Below, piece after piece: positions 12,801 through 22,800 of a stretch of DNA of 64,000 nucleotides. A program made the translations under genes and the position numbers. Source of the stretch: Tribonema minus (lineage: Eukaryota; Sar; Xanthophyceae; Tribonematales; Tribonemataceae); assembly GCA_017506865.1 (NCBI GenBank), contig JAFCMP010000094.1:62001-126000 (forward strand), given 5' to 3'. The notes under the pieces are model-generated. The model saw nothing but the letters and a program-made list of their open reading frames with translations, did no database searches and had not been told where the DNA came from. The stretch's first letter is position 1; each line of letters starts with the position of its first letter.

Positions 12801-15452
12801 AAACATTTGTAACCAACTTGACCGATGACTACAAGTCATGAACAGCTCTGTGCGCTACAAAAAAGCTACTGGTCGTTGTAGGCAACAACGAGTGGACTTA
12901 GGGTTAGGGTTATGTAGAGCATGAATACCAAAGGCTCAGCCCATATCACACTACGTAAACCACTAGTGATATAGTGTTGAGATATGCACTGAAGACACAA
13001 GTCAACAACTCAAGTGTTCATTACATATTATGATAGCACAATGCGGCAATGTACAGTCTTTAACGTCATGCTTACATCGTGTAATCTTCAGTTGAGCGCC
13101 GCGTGCAAACTTCAAGTCAACTTCAACATATGGCACCGTGAGTCACCTGTGAGCAACGTCGATCCAGCCCTGCGGTGGAATGGTGACTAGATGGTGGCTG
13201 AAGTAGACAAACACGTCGATCACATCCCAGTCGTATAGCCTGAAGCCATCGTCCTGTTGGCGTCAACCACATATGTAGCAAACAACAGCATGCACGACGA
13301 ACGCCATTCGTCAGACATCGAAGTTGATGCCGATGCACACGGGCTGCCAAGCCATGCATCAGTGGCAGAGTGCAATGTACGTATCGAAGATAGGTGGGTT
13401 CATCTTAGGGTTACGGTTAGGCTGGCACGGCGCACATCACCGTGCAGAGGAATATGAGTTTGTGCCATGAACAGCAGCAAGTCACGCACACGTGCTTGTG
13501 CGTAGAAAAGGAAGCAATATCACAAAAGCGCAGCAGGCCTGAGCATGCCATGCAGATTCTCAAACGATCTCATACAGATCTCGAAGAAAACTGCCATGTC
13601 AACTGCGCACCTTCGTAACAGTGCAATCTGGAGGCTACAAGATTCCTCTTGCTCATGAAAACAGAGCAATCAACAATCATGCTGAGCATGTAAACGTTTA
13701 CTCACAAGTAACATGTGCGCACATGATTTCCGCCTCCAGCTCTTGTGTACATCTCGTCTTGCAGCAGGCGCCGCCACTTGTGTCTATTGATGCCTATTCC
13801 TGCACCCATGTATGGCCTATATTAGCAGGTTTTGGTTGTTGAAGTAGGCCAGCTTGTCAAATCGCACAACCTGACCCCCAGTAGCAGTGGCGAAGCGATA
13901 AATAGTGTGCATTCTACCAAGCTCTGCAAGTAAGTTTCTTATGAACGAGAACGTAGCAGTGGAACACCGCACTGCGCTCACCACCACACACCACCCCCTG
14001 CATCACTTCCTCAACCGTGTACTCTCGTGACAACACCGTGCGATTTGCTACATTCATTGACCTACCTATGCTGCATTGCGTCCACTGTTGTGAACCTACC
14101 CGCACGTTGTGGCTCATGGCCATATATACTTTGTGCAAAGTCAAAAGCACAGCGTATACAGTATGTACACCCATTAGTACCAGTACCTACCTCGCTGTAC
14201 TTTGCATCCAGAACGAAGCGGTCTGCAAGATACCCCTTCCCCTCATGCCATGTGCATGACTAAATCGTGTGCAAAGTTATAACCACAGCACATACGGTAT
14301 GTAAAAGCAAACTAGCACCAATACCTACCTCGCTGTACTCCGCACCCAAAACAAAGCGGTCTGCGAGGTACCCTCCCCTCATGTCGTGGCACACCAGCAA
14401 TCTGGTCCTCCTAGGCAGGGGGGTAGTGTGGGCCGCCGCCAGAGGGCGGTTGTTGGAGAATAGGAGGGCTTCGGGGGGTCCGCTGCAGCAGGCAGAAGTC
14501 AGGGGGTGCGAGAGGGCAGGAGGTTTGACTGTAGCAGCAGGAATCCTACTGCAGTGGAGGTGACTGCCATGACAGGGTTTGCGGCTGGAGATTGTTGTAC
14601 TGCTATTGTGGGCGCTTGTTGGAGAACAGGGGGGCTTTGGGGGCTGCTGCAGTAGGCAGAAGGAAATGATGCAACAGAATCAAATTCACCCGTGCATCAG
14701 GATCTGTACTGCAGTGCAGTCAGTTGTGCACACGCTTGTTGCAGTGGGCGACAATGCGATTGTAGCACAGCCCTCGTTTGAACTTTTCAGATGTCGGAGG
14801 ATACTTGGCACGCAACACACCAGGCCACTGCAACACACCGAAGGGACAAAATTACAACCATCTTTTGCAGTTTAAGTGAAGCTGCTATCCGGCCTTCAAG
14901 TGTGACCCATAGATCAACGATGCAACTGCATGGCCTTACAACCCCATTTATTTAGCATTGAAGCGGCCGGCCAGTGAGATATTAGCGGCAAAGACGCGCA
15001 TGAAAAATGTGAACAATGCTGGCCAAAGCTCCATTTACGCACCTATAGCTGAGCAGCTCAGCAGCTGTGTGCAATGGCTCAATCGCAGGCATGACGAGAT
15101 CCTCGTCTTTCAGAGCTGCTGTCGCCATTAGCGAAATCGTCACACTGTTCAATAACTGAGGTAACTCTACAGGTTGATCCGTGTTCCGTGAAGAACCCCT
15201 GCCCGTGGCGCCTTGCCGCCGCAGCGGCAGCTGCTGCTGTTCCTGCTGCTGCCTTTGCCTCACTTGGCGCATCATTGCAGCATTGTCAATCTGGGGCTGC
15301 CGTGCTTTCCGTCTCCATCGGTCAGCTAGCAGTGCGATCCAGCCTGCCCCCAGGGCAGCGAGGGTGAAGACCAGGGCAGCTACAAATGTACCACTGCCAC
15401 TGTTGGTGCTCAAATCAGCAAAATAATGACCCCATACATTTGCAACAGCCAT
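309..15452 (-). CDS. ENGASE: Endo-beta-N-acetylglucosaminidase (GH85), 3' end off left edge
   Basis: GH85 enzymes cut the chitobiose core of free or protein-bound N-glycans. Exons read on the minus strand: 15452-15043, 14482-14329, 13253-13147, 12043-11875, 11000-10950, 7308-7144, 6371-6255, 5194-4843, 4050-3350, 2826-2655, then a gap, and 512-309. All phases match down to 2655. Visible family motifs are VCHDMRGGYL (about residue 167), IDVFVYFSHH, GTFITEW, the catalytic INIEN (Glu about 278), VIWYDS, YMGIDAFGR and ALFAPAW. C-terminal family features follow: PWYHLQSQ, a CHDAFDG beta-domain stretch, and an AVTEVSW stretch in 512-309. The donors at 11875 and 10950 are GC. A roughly 180-residue Ala/Thr-rich insertion interrupts exon 4050-3350. 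The first exon, containing one membrane segment, is joined by phase only and is less certain. An exon joining 2655 to 512 is unresolved and the stop codon is not in the window. Confidence 0.93.
2080..2262 (-). CDS. Possible extra ENGase exon (uncertain)
   Basis: This is an open, GC-richer minus-strand stretch of about 61 codons between two supported ENGase exons. It has an AAG before position 2262 that could act as an acceptor and a GTTACG that could act as a donor. Its composition (Ala-rich helix-like end, REFIAAG, ALSEEAA) looks coding. Its phase does not fit the neighbouring exons without a further exon or a different boundary, so I do not include it in the gene model. Confidence 0.25.
3600..3960 (-). 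repeat. Trinucleotide-rich tract coding for Ala/Thr insertion in ENGase
   Basis: The plus strand is dominated by GCT/GCC triplets with several pure (GCT)n runs, the longest near 3820-3850. In the ENGase frame on the minus strand these give long Ala runs broken by Thr, Pro and Ser. The tract lies between the family segment PWYHLQSQ and the CHDAFDG segment, which are close together in animal ENGase. Other frames give poly-Ser, poly-Leu or poly-Cys ORFs, which are shadows. Confidence 0.8.
4980..5100 (-). repeat. Short TTGAAG/CTTCAA repeat and Gly-rich stretch inside an ENGase exon
   Basis: Positions 5071-5099 hold three to four units of the TTGAAG type that is otherwise scattered through the introns. 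Here it is translated as a run of Gln/Leu (FQLQLQIQHQ) in the segment after the ALFAPAW motif. A Gly-rich run lies at about 4955-4975. Both look like lineage-specific insertions in a loop. Confidence 0.6.
6390..6655 (+). repeat. Minisatellite next to ENGase exon 6371-6255
   Basis: About seven degenerate units of 35-47 bases share the core GTGATGCGATCATCATG followed by CATACATACAGT-like sequence (cores near 6396, 6431, 6468, 6506, 6544, 6591 and 6633). Read on the minus strand the units end in TGTATG...CAG-like sequence resembling the acceptor at 6372. It is therefore probably another acceptor-side array in which only intron sequence has been amplified. Confidence 0.7.
9041..9084. repeat. GTAC-rich imperfect palindrome
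   Basis: A run built from CAGTACAGTA and its complement (CAGTACAGTGTACAGTACTG and so on) can fold back on itself. It lies in the ENGase intron. No function can be assigned. Confidence 0.6.
9485..9888 (+). pseudogene. Coiled-coil ORF, left arm of an inverted repeat
   Basis: The open frame runs from a Thr/Ser/Pro-rich lead-in through a charged helical region with KLGCDERKRLKAEHD near the start, AQLRRAASSAAADVGND in the middle and MYRLRDQAA near the end. An ATG lies at 9556, but homology to the right arm begins upstream at RRIHQLLRDEK. The family is not recognised. No transposase or catalytic motif is visible. It sits inside an ENGase intron on the opposite strand. It could be a gene fragment or part of a mobile element. 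Confidence 0.5.
10050..10603 (-). pseudogene. Coiled-coil ORF, right arm of an inverted repeat
   Basis: This is the minus-strand partner of the left arm. It has KLGCDEWKRMKAEHD, AQLRRAANSVAADVGND and MYRLRDQAA in the same order and frame. The open frame extends further upstream (start near 10603) through a region with SRYALECC and a segment ending in THREARIRDLLRDEN. The two arms face each other across a spacer of about 190 bases. Most differences between the arms keep the amino acid class, so the reading frame may have been under selection. The family is not recognised. Confidence 0.5.
10813..10990 (-). repeat. Donor-side junction copies of ENGase 51-base exon
   Basis: The true exon 11000-10950 ends KYFVK before a GC donor (AAG then GCAAGT). 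A second copy of the exon end and donor lies about 120 bases into the intron (near 10813-10860). It keeps the same CTTGACAAAGTACTTGA core and the same GC donor on the minus strand. Confidence 0.75.
11435..11930 (-). repeat. Donor-side splice-junction array, ENGase catalytic exon
   Basis: The end of exon 12043-11875, coding DGWLINIEN, and its GC donor are repeated into the intron. Copies of GAGCCAGCCGTCAAAGCAGTGA with nearby TTGCCTTGTT (AACAAG then GCAA on the minus strand) occur near 11440, 11545, 11650, 11770 and 11890. Spacing is about 100-120 bases. Several copies keep the GC donor, and some keep the Asn-Ile-Glu codons. Confidence 0.85.
12010..12300 (-). repeat. Acceptor-side junction copy, ENGase catalytic exon
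   Basis: The acceptor and exon start at 12043 (CCCAAGACTCTGCAGCCATG on plus) recur near 12207-12240, about 180 bases away, followed by diverged intron sequence with degenerate CCCTAA repeats. Confidence 0.8.
12660..12995. repeat. Diverged intronic duplication
   Basis: Two segments of roughly 150 bases (from about 12690 and about 12890) share CAAAGGCTC / CACAGGCTC, TATCACA, a GTAAA(G/C)CA core and GTGAT stretches in the same order. They lie inside an ENGase intron, and neither contains a recognisable exon piece. Confidence 0.5.
14180..14675 (-). repeat. Junction copies on both sides of ENGase exon 14482-14329
   Basis: A donor-side copy at about 14186-14245 repeats the end of the exon (YLADRFVL-type reading) and its donor. 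An acceptor-side copy at about 14608-14672 repeats the GGGGCTTTGGGGG-CTGCTGCAG acceptor region. The real exon is the one that keeps VCHDM and joins in phase. Confidence 0.8.
15043..15452 (-). other. Probable first ENGase exon with membrane anchor
   Basis: The ATG at 15452 opens a frame ending at a good donor (TATAG then GTGCGTAA) in the phase required by the next ENGase exon. It codes one hydrophobic helix (FVAALVFTLAALGAGWIALL) followed by basic residues, then a Gln-rich stretch. Animal ENGase has no such anchor. The alternative is a separate small membrane protein gene. Assignment rests on phase and position. Confidence 0.55.
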
Positions 15453-16873
15453 GCTTAGGATCCTTACGCTGCATGCAAAGGATGGACGATCTTGTTGAAG
15501 TTGTATATTATGTCCTGGACCGCATGGGCTGCGCGCACGATAAGTTGAGCGGTAACCCGCGGCGACAGGTTACGATTCACCGTTGTCAGGAATGGAGGTG
15601 TGTGTAATCTTGAGTGTGTGCAACGTGAGTGTGTGGAACGTGCACGTGCAACCTTGAGTGTGTGGTGATCTCCGCGACACGTGAATCGATGACTGATGTT
15701 TCAACAGAAAAAGGAATGATGGAGGTGTCGTGAAATGGGTTGCATACATTTGAAAGATGCATGTAGTGCACAGCATGTAGTGATGTGTGCAAAAACTTCA
15801 GAAACATCTAATTCCACAACAGTGCAGGTCTGAGTACACTCATGTCAACCACACATATATTGAAAGCCAGGCATCATCATTCACAACGTGATTGCAGTGA
15901 CAAAATGGCAGAGTCTGCGAGTGCAGTGGCGGTGCAGTGGCGGAGCATCGCCATCCGTCTCTCAAGGTTTCTTGCACAATGATGCGCAGGCATACTCTTT
16001 GCACCGGCGGCATGTGCCACATGCAAGTGGACTTTGCCTACGGTCGCACCACCAGTAGCACGAGGTGCACCGTCACAGCCTATTGTAGCCATGGAGGTGC
16101 GCTGCTGCAAGTCTTTTTTGGGCCAGCGTCGCTTGCCACAGAAAGGCGCTTGATAGCCGCTTCGCATCGCCACAAGCATCAAATGTCGCCAGGACGTGGT
16201 GTACCTACATGCCTCTGGCTATGGTGCACAGCGACCACATTGCTACTGGACTCCGCGCCTGCGCGTCGCATTGTCGCTGAAGCGCAAGCGTTGAAGTGCA
16301 GCGGACGCTCAGCCAGCACATGCCTCATCTGCCACCGCGACTATACTTGGCTGACAGGAAACTGCAGACTGGAAAGCAGACGCTAGTGGCAAACGGCTCA
16401 ACACCTGGCAGGGGAAAACCCCTCACCCGGGACTGGAATGGCATGCGCACCCTGTGTATCTCCGTTAACTGCCAACCACTCCCGTGATCTGCAGCAGTGG
16501 AGAGCCAGCCAGATCCCGCTTGCTCCGGCATCGCTGCACTCCTTGGCAGCACGCACGGCGCAACAAGCGGAGCTTCACATGCGTCCTCTGAGCACTGCCC
16601 TGATAACTTCAAGAAGGCGCAGCTTGCCCCTGAAGGGTGATGCTGATCAGCATCAACGAGTGCGTGCAACGCTGCTTGCGAGCAATTGAGCAACAGGGGG
16701 GCTCCAGAAGAACTTGTTCTCCCCTCCCCCCCCGCCCGCTGGCTACAGCACACGCTGCTCTCAGTTGCAACAGAGCACAGCCGCAGCGTGACTTCAGAGC
16801 CCTGCAACAGCAGCACATTGCTGTCAATTGCTGGCAGAGGCAGCTGCAGCCATGCTCACTGTCACGCAGCGCT
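15453..16873. other. Interval between ULP1 3' end and ENGase start
   Basis: No gene is supported. Several overlapping ORFs in both strands show no family motif and no consistent codon pattern. The interval should contain the ULP1 3' UTR and the ENGase promoter. A telomere-type tract is absent here, unlike in the introns. Confidence 0.5.
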
Positions 16874-19800
16874 CTATAAGGCTTTGCCCTGCAGCAGCTG
16901 TAGCGCGAGGGAGCGTCGGAAGTGCTGCATGTGGTCCTGACCAAACTCCAGGGGGAGGTCCTCGCTGATGTAGTCCGCAAACATGCACGTAAACACTCCG
17001 CAGTCGCAGCCGTTCTCCTGCTGAGGCGTGCCATCGATCGTGGGGACCTGCGCGTGGGGTAGGTATAGGTATATGTTAATGATTGTTAGCGAACGTATTA
17101 TTAGCAAACGTGTTATTAGCGAATGTGCAGGCGAACACTTCACAGTCGCAGCCGTTCTCCTGCTGAGGCGTGCCATCCATTGTGGGCACGTGCCATCGAT
17201 CGTGGGGACCTGAGTGTGGGGTACGTAGGTAGGTATGGGTATAGTGTAAGCGAATGTGCAGGTAGCGGTAGGGATATTATCGGCAAAAATGCATGTGAAT
17301 ACGCTGCAGTCGCAGCCGTTCTCTTGCTGAGGCGTGCCATCAAATGGTGGGAACCTGCGCACGGGGTAGGTATAGGGTCAAGGTTCGGCTTCAAGAAGAT
17401 GGTGTGGGGACCTATGCATAGGGTTAGGGGCTAGGGTGTGCATTGAGGTTAGGGTCAGCGTTGAAGTTAGACTTGAGCAACAATGTCCGGCCTGCATGAG
17501 AAGTTGAATATGAAATTGGACTTGATAGAAACTGTGGGGGAAGGGACCTTGCGCATATGATAGAGTCAGGGTTCGTCTTAATTAAGCGAAAACTTGTGCT
17601 GTGTATGCATCGGCTCCCAGGGATTTTTGCATGCACTCCTGCAGCGTACATGTGCTGCAGAGCACTGGTGGCATGTTTTGTCGACGCATTAAAAGGATCA
17701 GAAGACATTGACTTGGTCCAAGTTGCCCTAATGGGGGGAGGGGGAGTTTGTTGTTGGTGCTTCTGCCAACGTTGACAATCCCAACTGGCAAATGCCAGCG
17801 GTATGTAGTTTTGGAACCGCACCGCAGCCAAGCTAAATGTGCCTCTGCAAACTGAACTTCCGACATACGGCATATACATACACACACGACAGTACACGCC
17901 CGCCAGCACGTCACAAGAACATTGGGTGCAGCTTGCGCCAAGGGAATCCCCTTTCTTGTCCAATCTAATTTAGAAACATATACTTCAAAGTACATGCTCC
18001 AATGTGCATGCATGTGTTCGGTATGCATGTGAGCCACAGGACTTGAAGTACATGCCGCTGGCGCATCACAGATATTTTACTCAAAGGAGTTGATTTACCT
18101 TGGTCTGTCAAGGGGGGCGCTCTCTTTCTTCTTGTAAATACTATATGCTCCACAATGTCATGCTGTCCTCCTCAGTATCGTTCAATACCGTGACGCCCTA
18201 CTCCACATTTCTGCTATCTGCGCCTCCCCAGTAGCCTAACTTAGTACTGCTCCTTGAACAACTGACATTGCTGTGACAAGGATTGAGCATCTTCAAGCCG
18301 TACGTATATGACCCGCTAGTGGGCACCGAACAGCAGTTGCAACGTGCAATGTCACCTGATCCCCATGTTTTCCTCCAGTGTCCTGTCATCATGGCAGCAT
18401 GAGATGCATGCCGCCGGCACATCACGATTTACTTTAAGCAATTGAATTAATTCACCATGGTGCAGGTTGTACCTAGGAGGGGCGCTCAATTTGTGATCGT
18501 GCTGTATATGCTCTTTTCCAAAAACAATGCGCGTGTTCCTTGGGCATCATTTCAAGTGCATGTCAACGGCACTGCGAAACCCATGGTTCACATTTGTTTT
18601 CTAGTTTCCAAAAAGACACTAACCTTAGTCCAGGTTGCGCCTAGGGGGGGGGGCTTCTTCAAGTCAAAATGCATGCCAAGAACACAGCAAATCCCATAAT
18701 TCAAGTTTTTTCCCTTGTGCAAAGGGACACTAACCTTAGTCCAGGTTGCGCCTAGGGGGGCCCCCTTTTTGTCCTTGTGCTCATCCTCTAGCCACCGCTC
18801 CAGCGCATTCAGGAAGGTGGTACCCCTGCCACCCATGCTGATGTTAACAACAGAATACAACAATAAGTCAGTTAGGGTAGGTTAGGATTAGGGTTAGGTT
18901 GACATCCTCTAGCCACCGCTCCAGTGCGTTCAAAAAGGTTGTACCCCTGCCACCCGTGCTGATGGCACAGGAAGGGAGGCGAAGTTGGTGCGAAGTTGGC
19001 GTTGAAGCTATCACACGACGGGAAACTTCAAGGGCTTAACCCAACCCTGACCCTAACTTTAACTCTAGCCACTGCTCAGTGTATATAAGAAGGTAGTGCC
19101 CCTGCCACCCATGCTGATGGCACAGGAAGGGAGGCAAGATTGGTGTTGAAGTTTTGACACATCGGGAGACTTCAACGGCTGAAAATGGCCTCACACTCAA
19201 GACACCATACATCCTATCAAAACGCCAGCAGGCGTGCAGCTCAGACTTGATATGTCATAGAGCGTGCTTTAAGTCGCAGTATATGGCATCCAATCGCTCA
19301 TCAACGGCAGCTGTTCAGCAAGGCAGTTGGTGTGCTGATGACTTGTGTAGTAGGTTCTACCCGAGGAGCACTTTGAGCGCCTATAGAGGTACCAAAAATG
19401 CGCATGCTATCAGAACAGGCACAGCTGCCGTTGCATTGTGTTTATGTGTGTATGAGGTATACTTCAAAAAGTATTGTGTGCATCTCCCTTGCGCAAATGC
19501 CACAACCAGACATCATCCCATATTGCCTATCATACAGAGGCGCACACCTGTTCACGCTTCGACTGAGAAGTTGGCGCACCAGCACTACATGACTTGAAGA
19601 TGCTGCATGCATTCAAATGATGCTACTATGGTACGTGTTGGAGCATATGACAGTTACATGCTCATTGCCTGTTGCATGCTTGATGGTTACGGCAGTCACA
19701 CTTGCCGGTACAGAGAGCACACTACAATCACTTCTAGGGGCACATGACTGGCATCGGTTTCCTATTGCATTGGTCACCTTGACGTCTACCTGACAGCGGA

Positions 19801-22800
19801 GCAACAGGCTAGAGAGCAGCAGCTCTCTACGTGGCGACGATATTATTTATAAAACTACTTGATGCAGTGATGTACGGCACAGGGCAGCAGCGCTCACCGC
19901 GAGGGTTGCGAAGTGCACCAGCAGATCCACAGCAGGCTATAGTCGTCATGGCGATGCAGACACACGGTATGTATGTACTTGAAGCTAGTGAGTAGCAGCT
20001 CTCATGTTGCAGTGGTATGTATGTATCTCGCCTGTCGTAGTACTGTATGCGCCTTTCTTGGACGTAGATCACGGCCAGGCACCAGTGCATGTTGCCGACA
20101 TTTGCGGGCATGATGACTTTGTCCAATGTGAATATATCCACCTTGGCCTTCTTGGTCCTGCAACCGCACAATCATGATTGACGATAAATACATTCATGAT
20201 TGGAGCAGTGAGGTCATCATGATCATCAGTCATCATCACCATGATCATCAAGCAATAGTCATGACGGCTTTGTCCAATGTGAACATGTCCACCTTGGCCT
20301 TCTTGGTCCTGCAAGCGTTCAAACATGGTTGACGATGAATGCATTCATGATTGGAGCAGTGAGGTCATCATGATCATCACTCATCATCACCATGATCATC
20401 AAGCAATAGTCATGACGGCTTTGTCCAATGTGAATATGTCCACCTTGGCCTTCTTGGTCCTGCAAGCGCACAATCATGAATGGCGATGAATGCATTCAAG
20501 ATGGAGAAATGACTTGCTCATGGTCTTCGTTCATCATCACGATGGCTTCAATATGGTTATACATTTGCCGACGTTTGCGAGCATGATGACTTTGCCCAAC
20601 GTGAACATGTCCACCTTTGCCTTCTTGGTCCTGCAACCGCACAATCATGAAGCGCACAATCATGATTGGCGATGAACACATTCATGATGAAGCAACTTTG
20701 TTCATCGTGATCATTCAGTATCACTATGATCGGCAAGCAATGGCTTGAGTATGATTTGGACTTTGCTGCGAAGTGGATACATGCCAGCCACCGTTGCCTT
20801 CTTGGGTCCTGCAAATGCAAGATGTCATTACATTCATACAACGATATTCATGCAATGAATTTCATCCATGACGACACTCGTGTTGAGCGTGAATGCAACC
20901 AGATTGGCCGTCCTTGCCCTGTCATCATACAGTTCAAGACAGCTTTCGGTGAGCAGCTATAAACTGCTGACACAATGCACTACTAAAATGAGAACAAACC
21001 ACAAAGAACAAGGAAGACGCACCGTGAGCCTGCAAATATTATCAGAAAAGCATATCCTACATCAGATCAAATACGTCTACTGGCCCACTTACTTCAACTT
21101 TAAATTGGTGAAGAGCACGTACCACCGCCTGACGCCAGGGTAGTTGTAGCTGTTCTCCGTGAGCTTAGAGAGGAAGTAGGAATTGAAGAAGTGTGACCGC
21201 CGGAGCTGGGGGTCCTCTGTGCACCGCGACTTGTCTCGTTCCAGCAGGAGCTGTTCAGCACGCAAGCGAGGGTGAGAGAGTCACATACCACCATGCAACT
21301 GCTCTGATACACAAGCGATAGAGACATGGACATGTTACACAGGGTGATCAGAGGCGCACAAGACGCAAGAAGCAAGAGGCGAGACGTGCATAAACCTACC
21401 TCTGACTTTAAGTGCCTGGCCCTAACTCAAACCTAACCCTAGCCCTGACCGCCATGCATGCAATGAGAGGCGTGCATGGTTTGTTGCATCAGTGTAACTT
21501 GCCTGCATGTGCATTTCAAGCGTGACTTGCCTGTGCATGTTGGATGCGACTTGCCTGCGTGTGCATATTGCAAGTCACCTGCCTGCATGATGTGCAAGTG
21601 TGACTTGTCTGCAAGTACATGTCCAAGTACATAAGCATGTGTAAGTGTGTGACGTGCCTGCATGCAAATGTTCAAGTGTGGCTTGCCTGCATGTACATGT
21701 TGATGACCTCGTCGTTGAGCCACTGCAGGCCGCGCACGCGCTTCAGGCTGCCCCTACTGAGCGTTGCTGCATACGCATCCGCCACAACCTGATCACCAGA
21801 AGAGAAAAATGTCACAGTGTCAACGGTGCAGTGCTGCTACTGGTACTAGTACTTCGGAGGTGTGATATCACCCATAAAGCACACGTACAGGCATGATTTA
21901 TGCTTAGGGTTTAGGGTTAGGACTAGGGTTAGGGTTAGGTTTAGGGTTAGGGTGGGGTTAGGGTTACAACACAACCTGATCACTCCATTGTCAACGGCGC
22001 ATGTGCGGAGTGGCGCTTCTGACATTATAGGAGTATACTTACACTTCTTACAAGTGATCATCTGTAAGGCTGTGCGTCATTCCCAACAAAGCATGTTCAG
22101 AGTGCCCCTACTGAGCGTTGCTGCATACGCATCTGCCACGACCTGATCACCAGAAGGAAAAATGTCGCGGTGTCAACAGCAACAGTGCATCTGCCACAGT
22201 GTAGTTGCCACAACCTGAATTTTATCACCCAACAAGTGTCACAGGCTCAACAGTGCATCCGCCACAACCTGATCACCAGAAAAAAAATGTTGTAGTGGCA
22301 GCATTGCGTCTGCCACAACCTGAACATCGCCCAACCGAATGTGGCAGTGCCAATAGTGCATCTGCCAACCTGATCAAACACCCACACACATGTCACAGTG
22401 TCAACAGTGCATCTGCCACAATCTGAGCATCCCGCAGACGTACGTGACCCCTCTGTCCACAGTTAATTTTTGACGCAGCAGCCTCGGCATAAGAGCGCAT
22501 TTGCCCAGTAGCACAGTGCACTGCTGTAATCACTGCAGAAATGTTGACATGCTGACTGGCGCCGCAGCTCCATATACAGTGACCAGGTGGCACGTCACAC
22601 ATTGCACTTCACGTGTAGCTACTAGCCATTGATCTGGAATGCGCATCTGCGGAGGAAGTTGAGCACAAGCAGAAGTGAACGTGAAGTTCAGATTCAACGG
22701 TGAGTGACGCACCTCACTGTCTGGTCCAACAAAGGCCCTGTCCACCAGCACTTCCTGCAGGGCAGCACGACAAGAGTGACAGCGCTCAGTGATCACACTT

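Noticed and set aside
20032-20825. A CRISPR-like array of direct repeats.
   Set aside because: The repeats contain coding exon edges and splice sites, spacers are not uniform, and the setting is eukaryotic.
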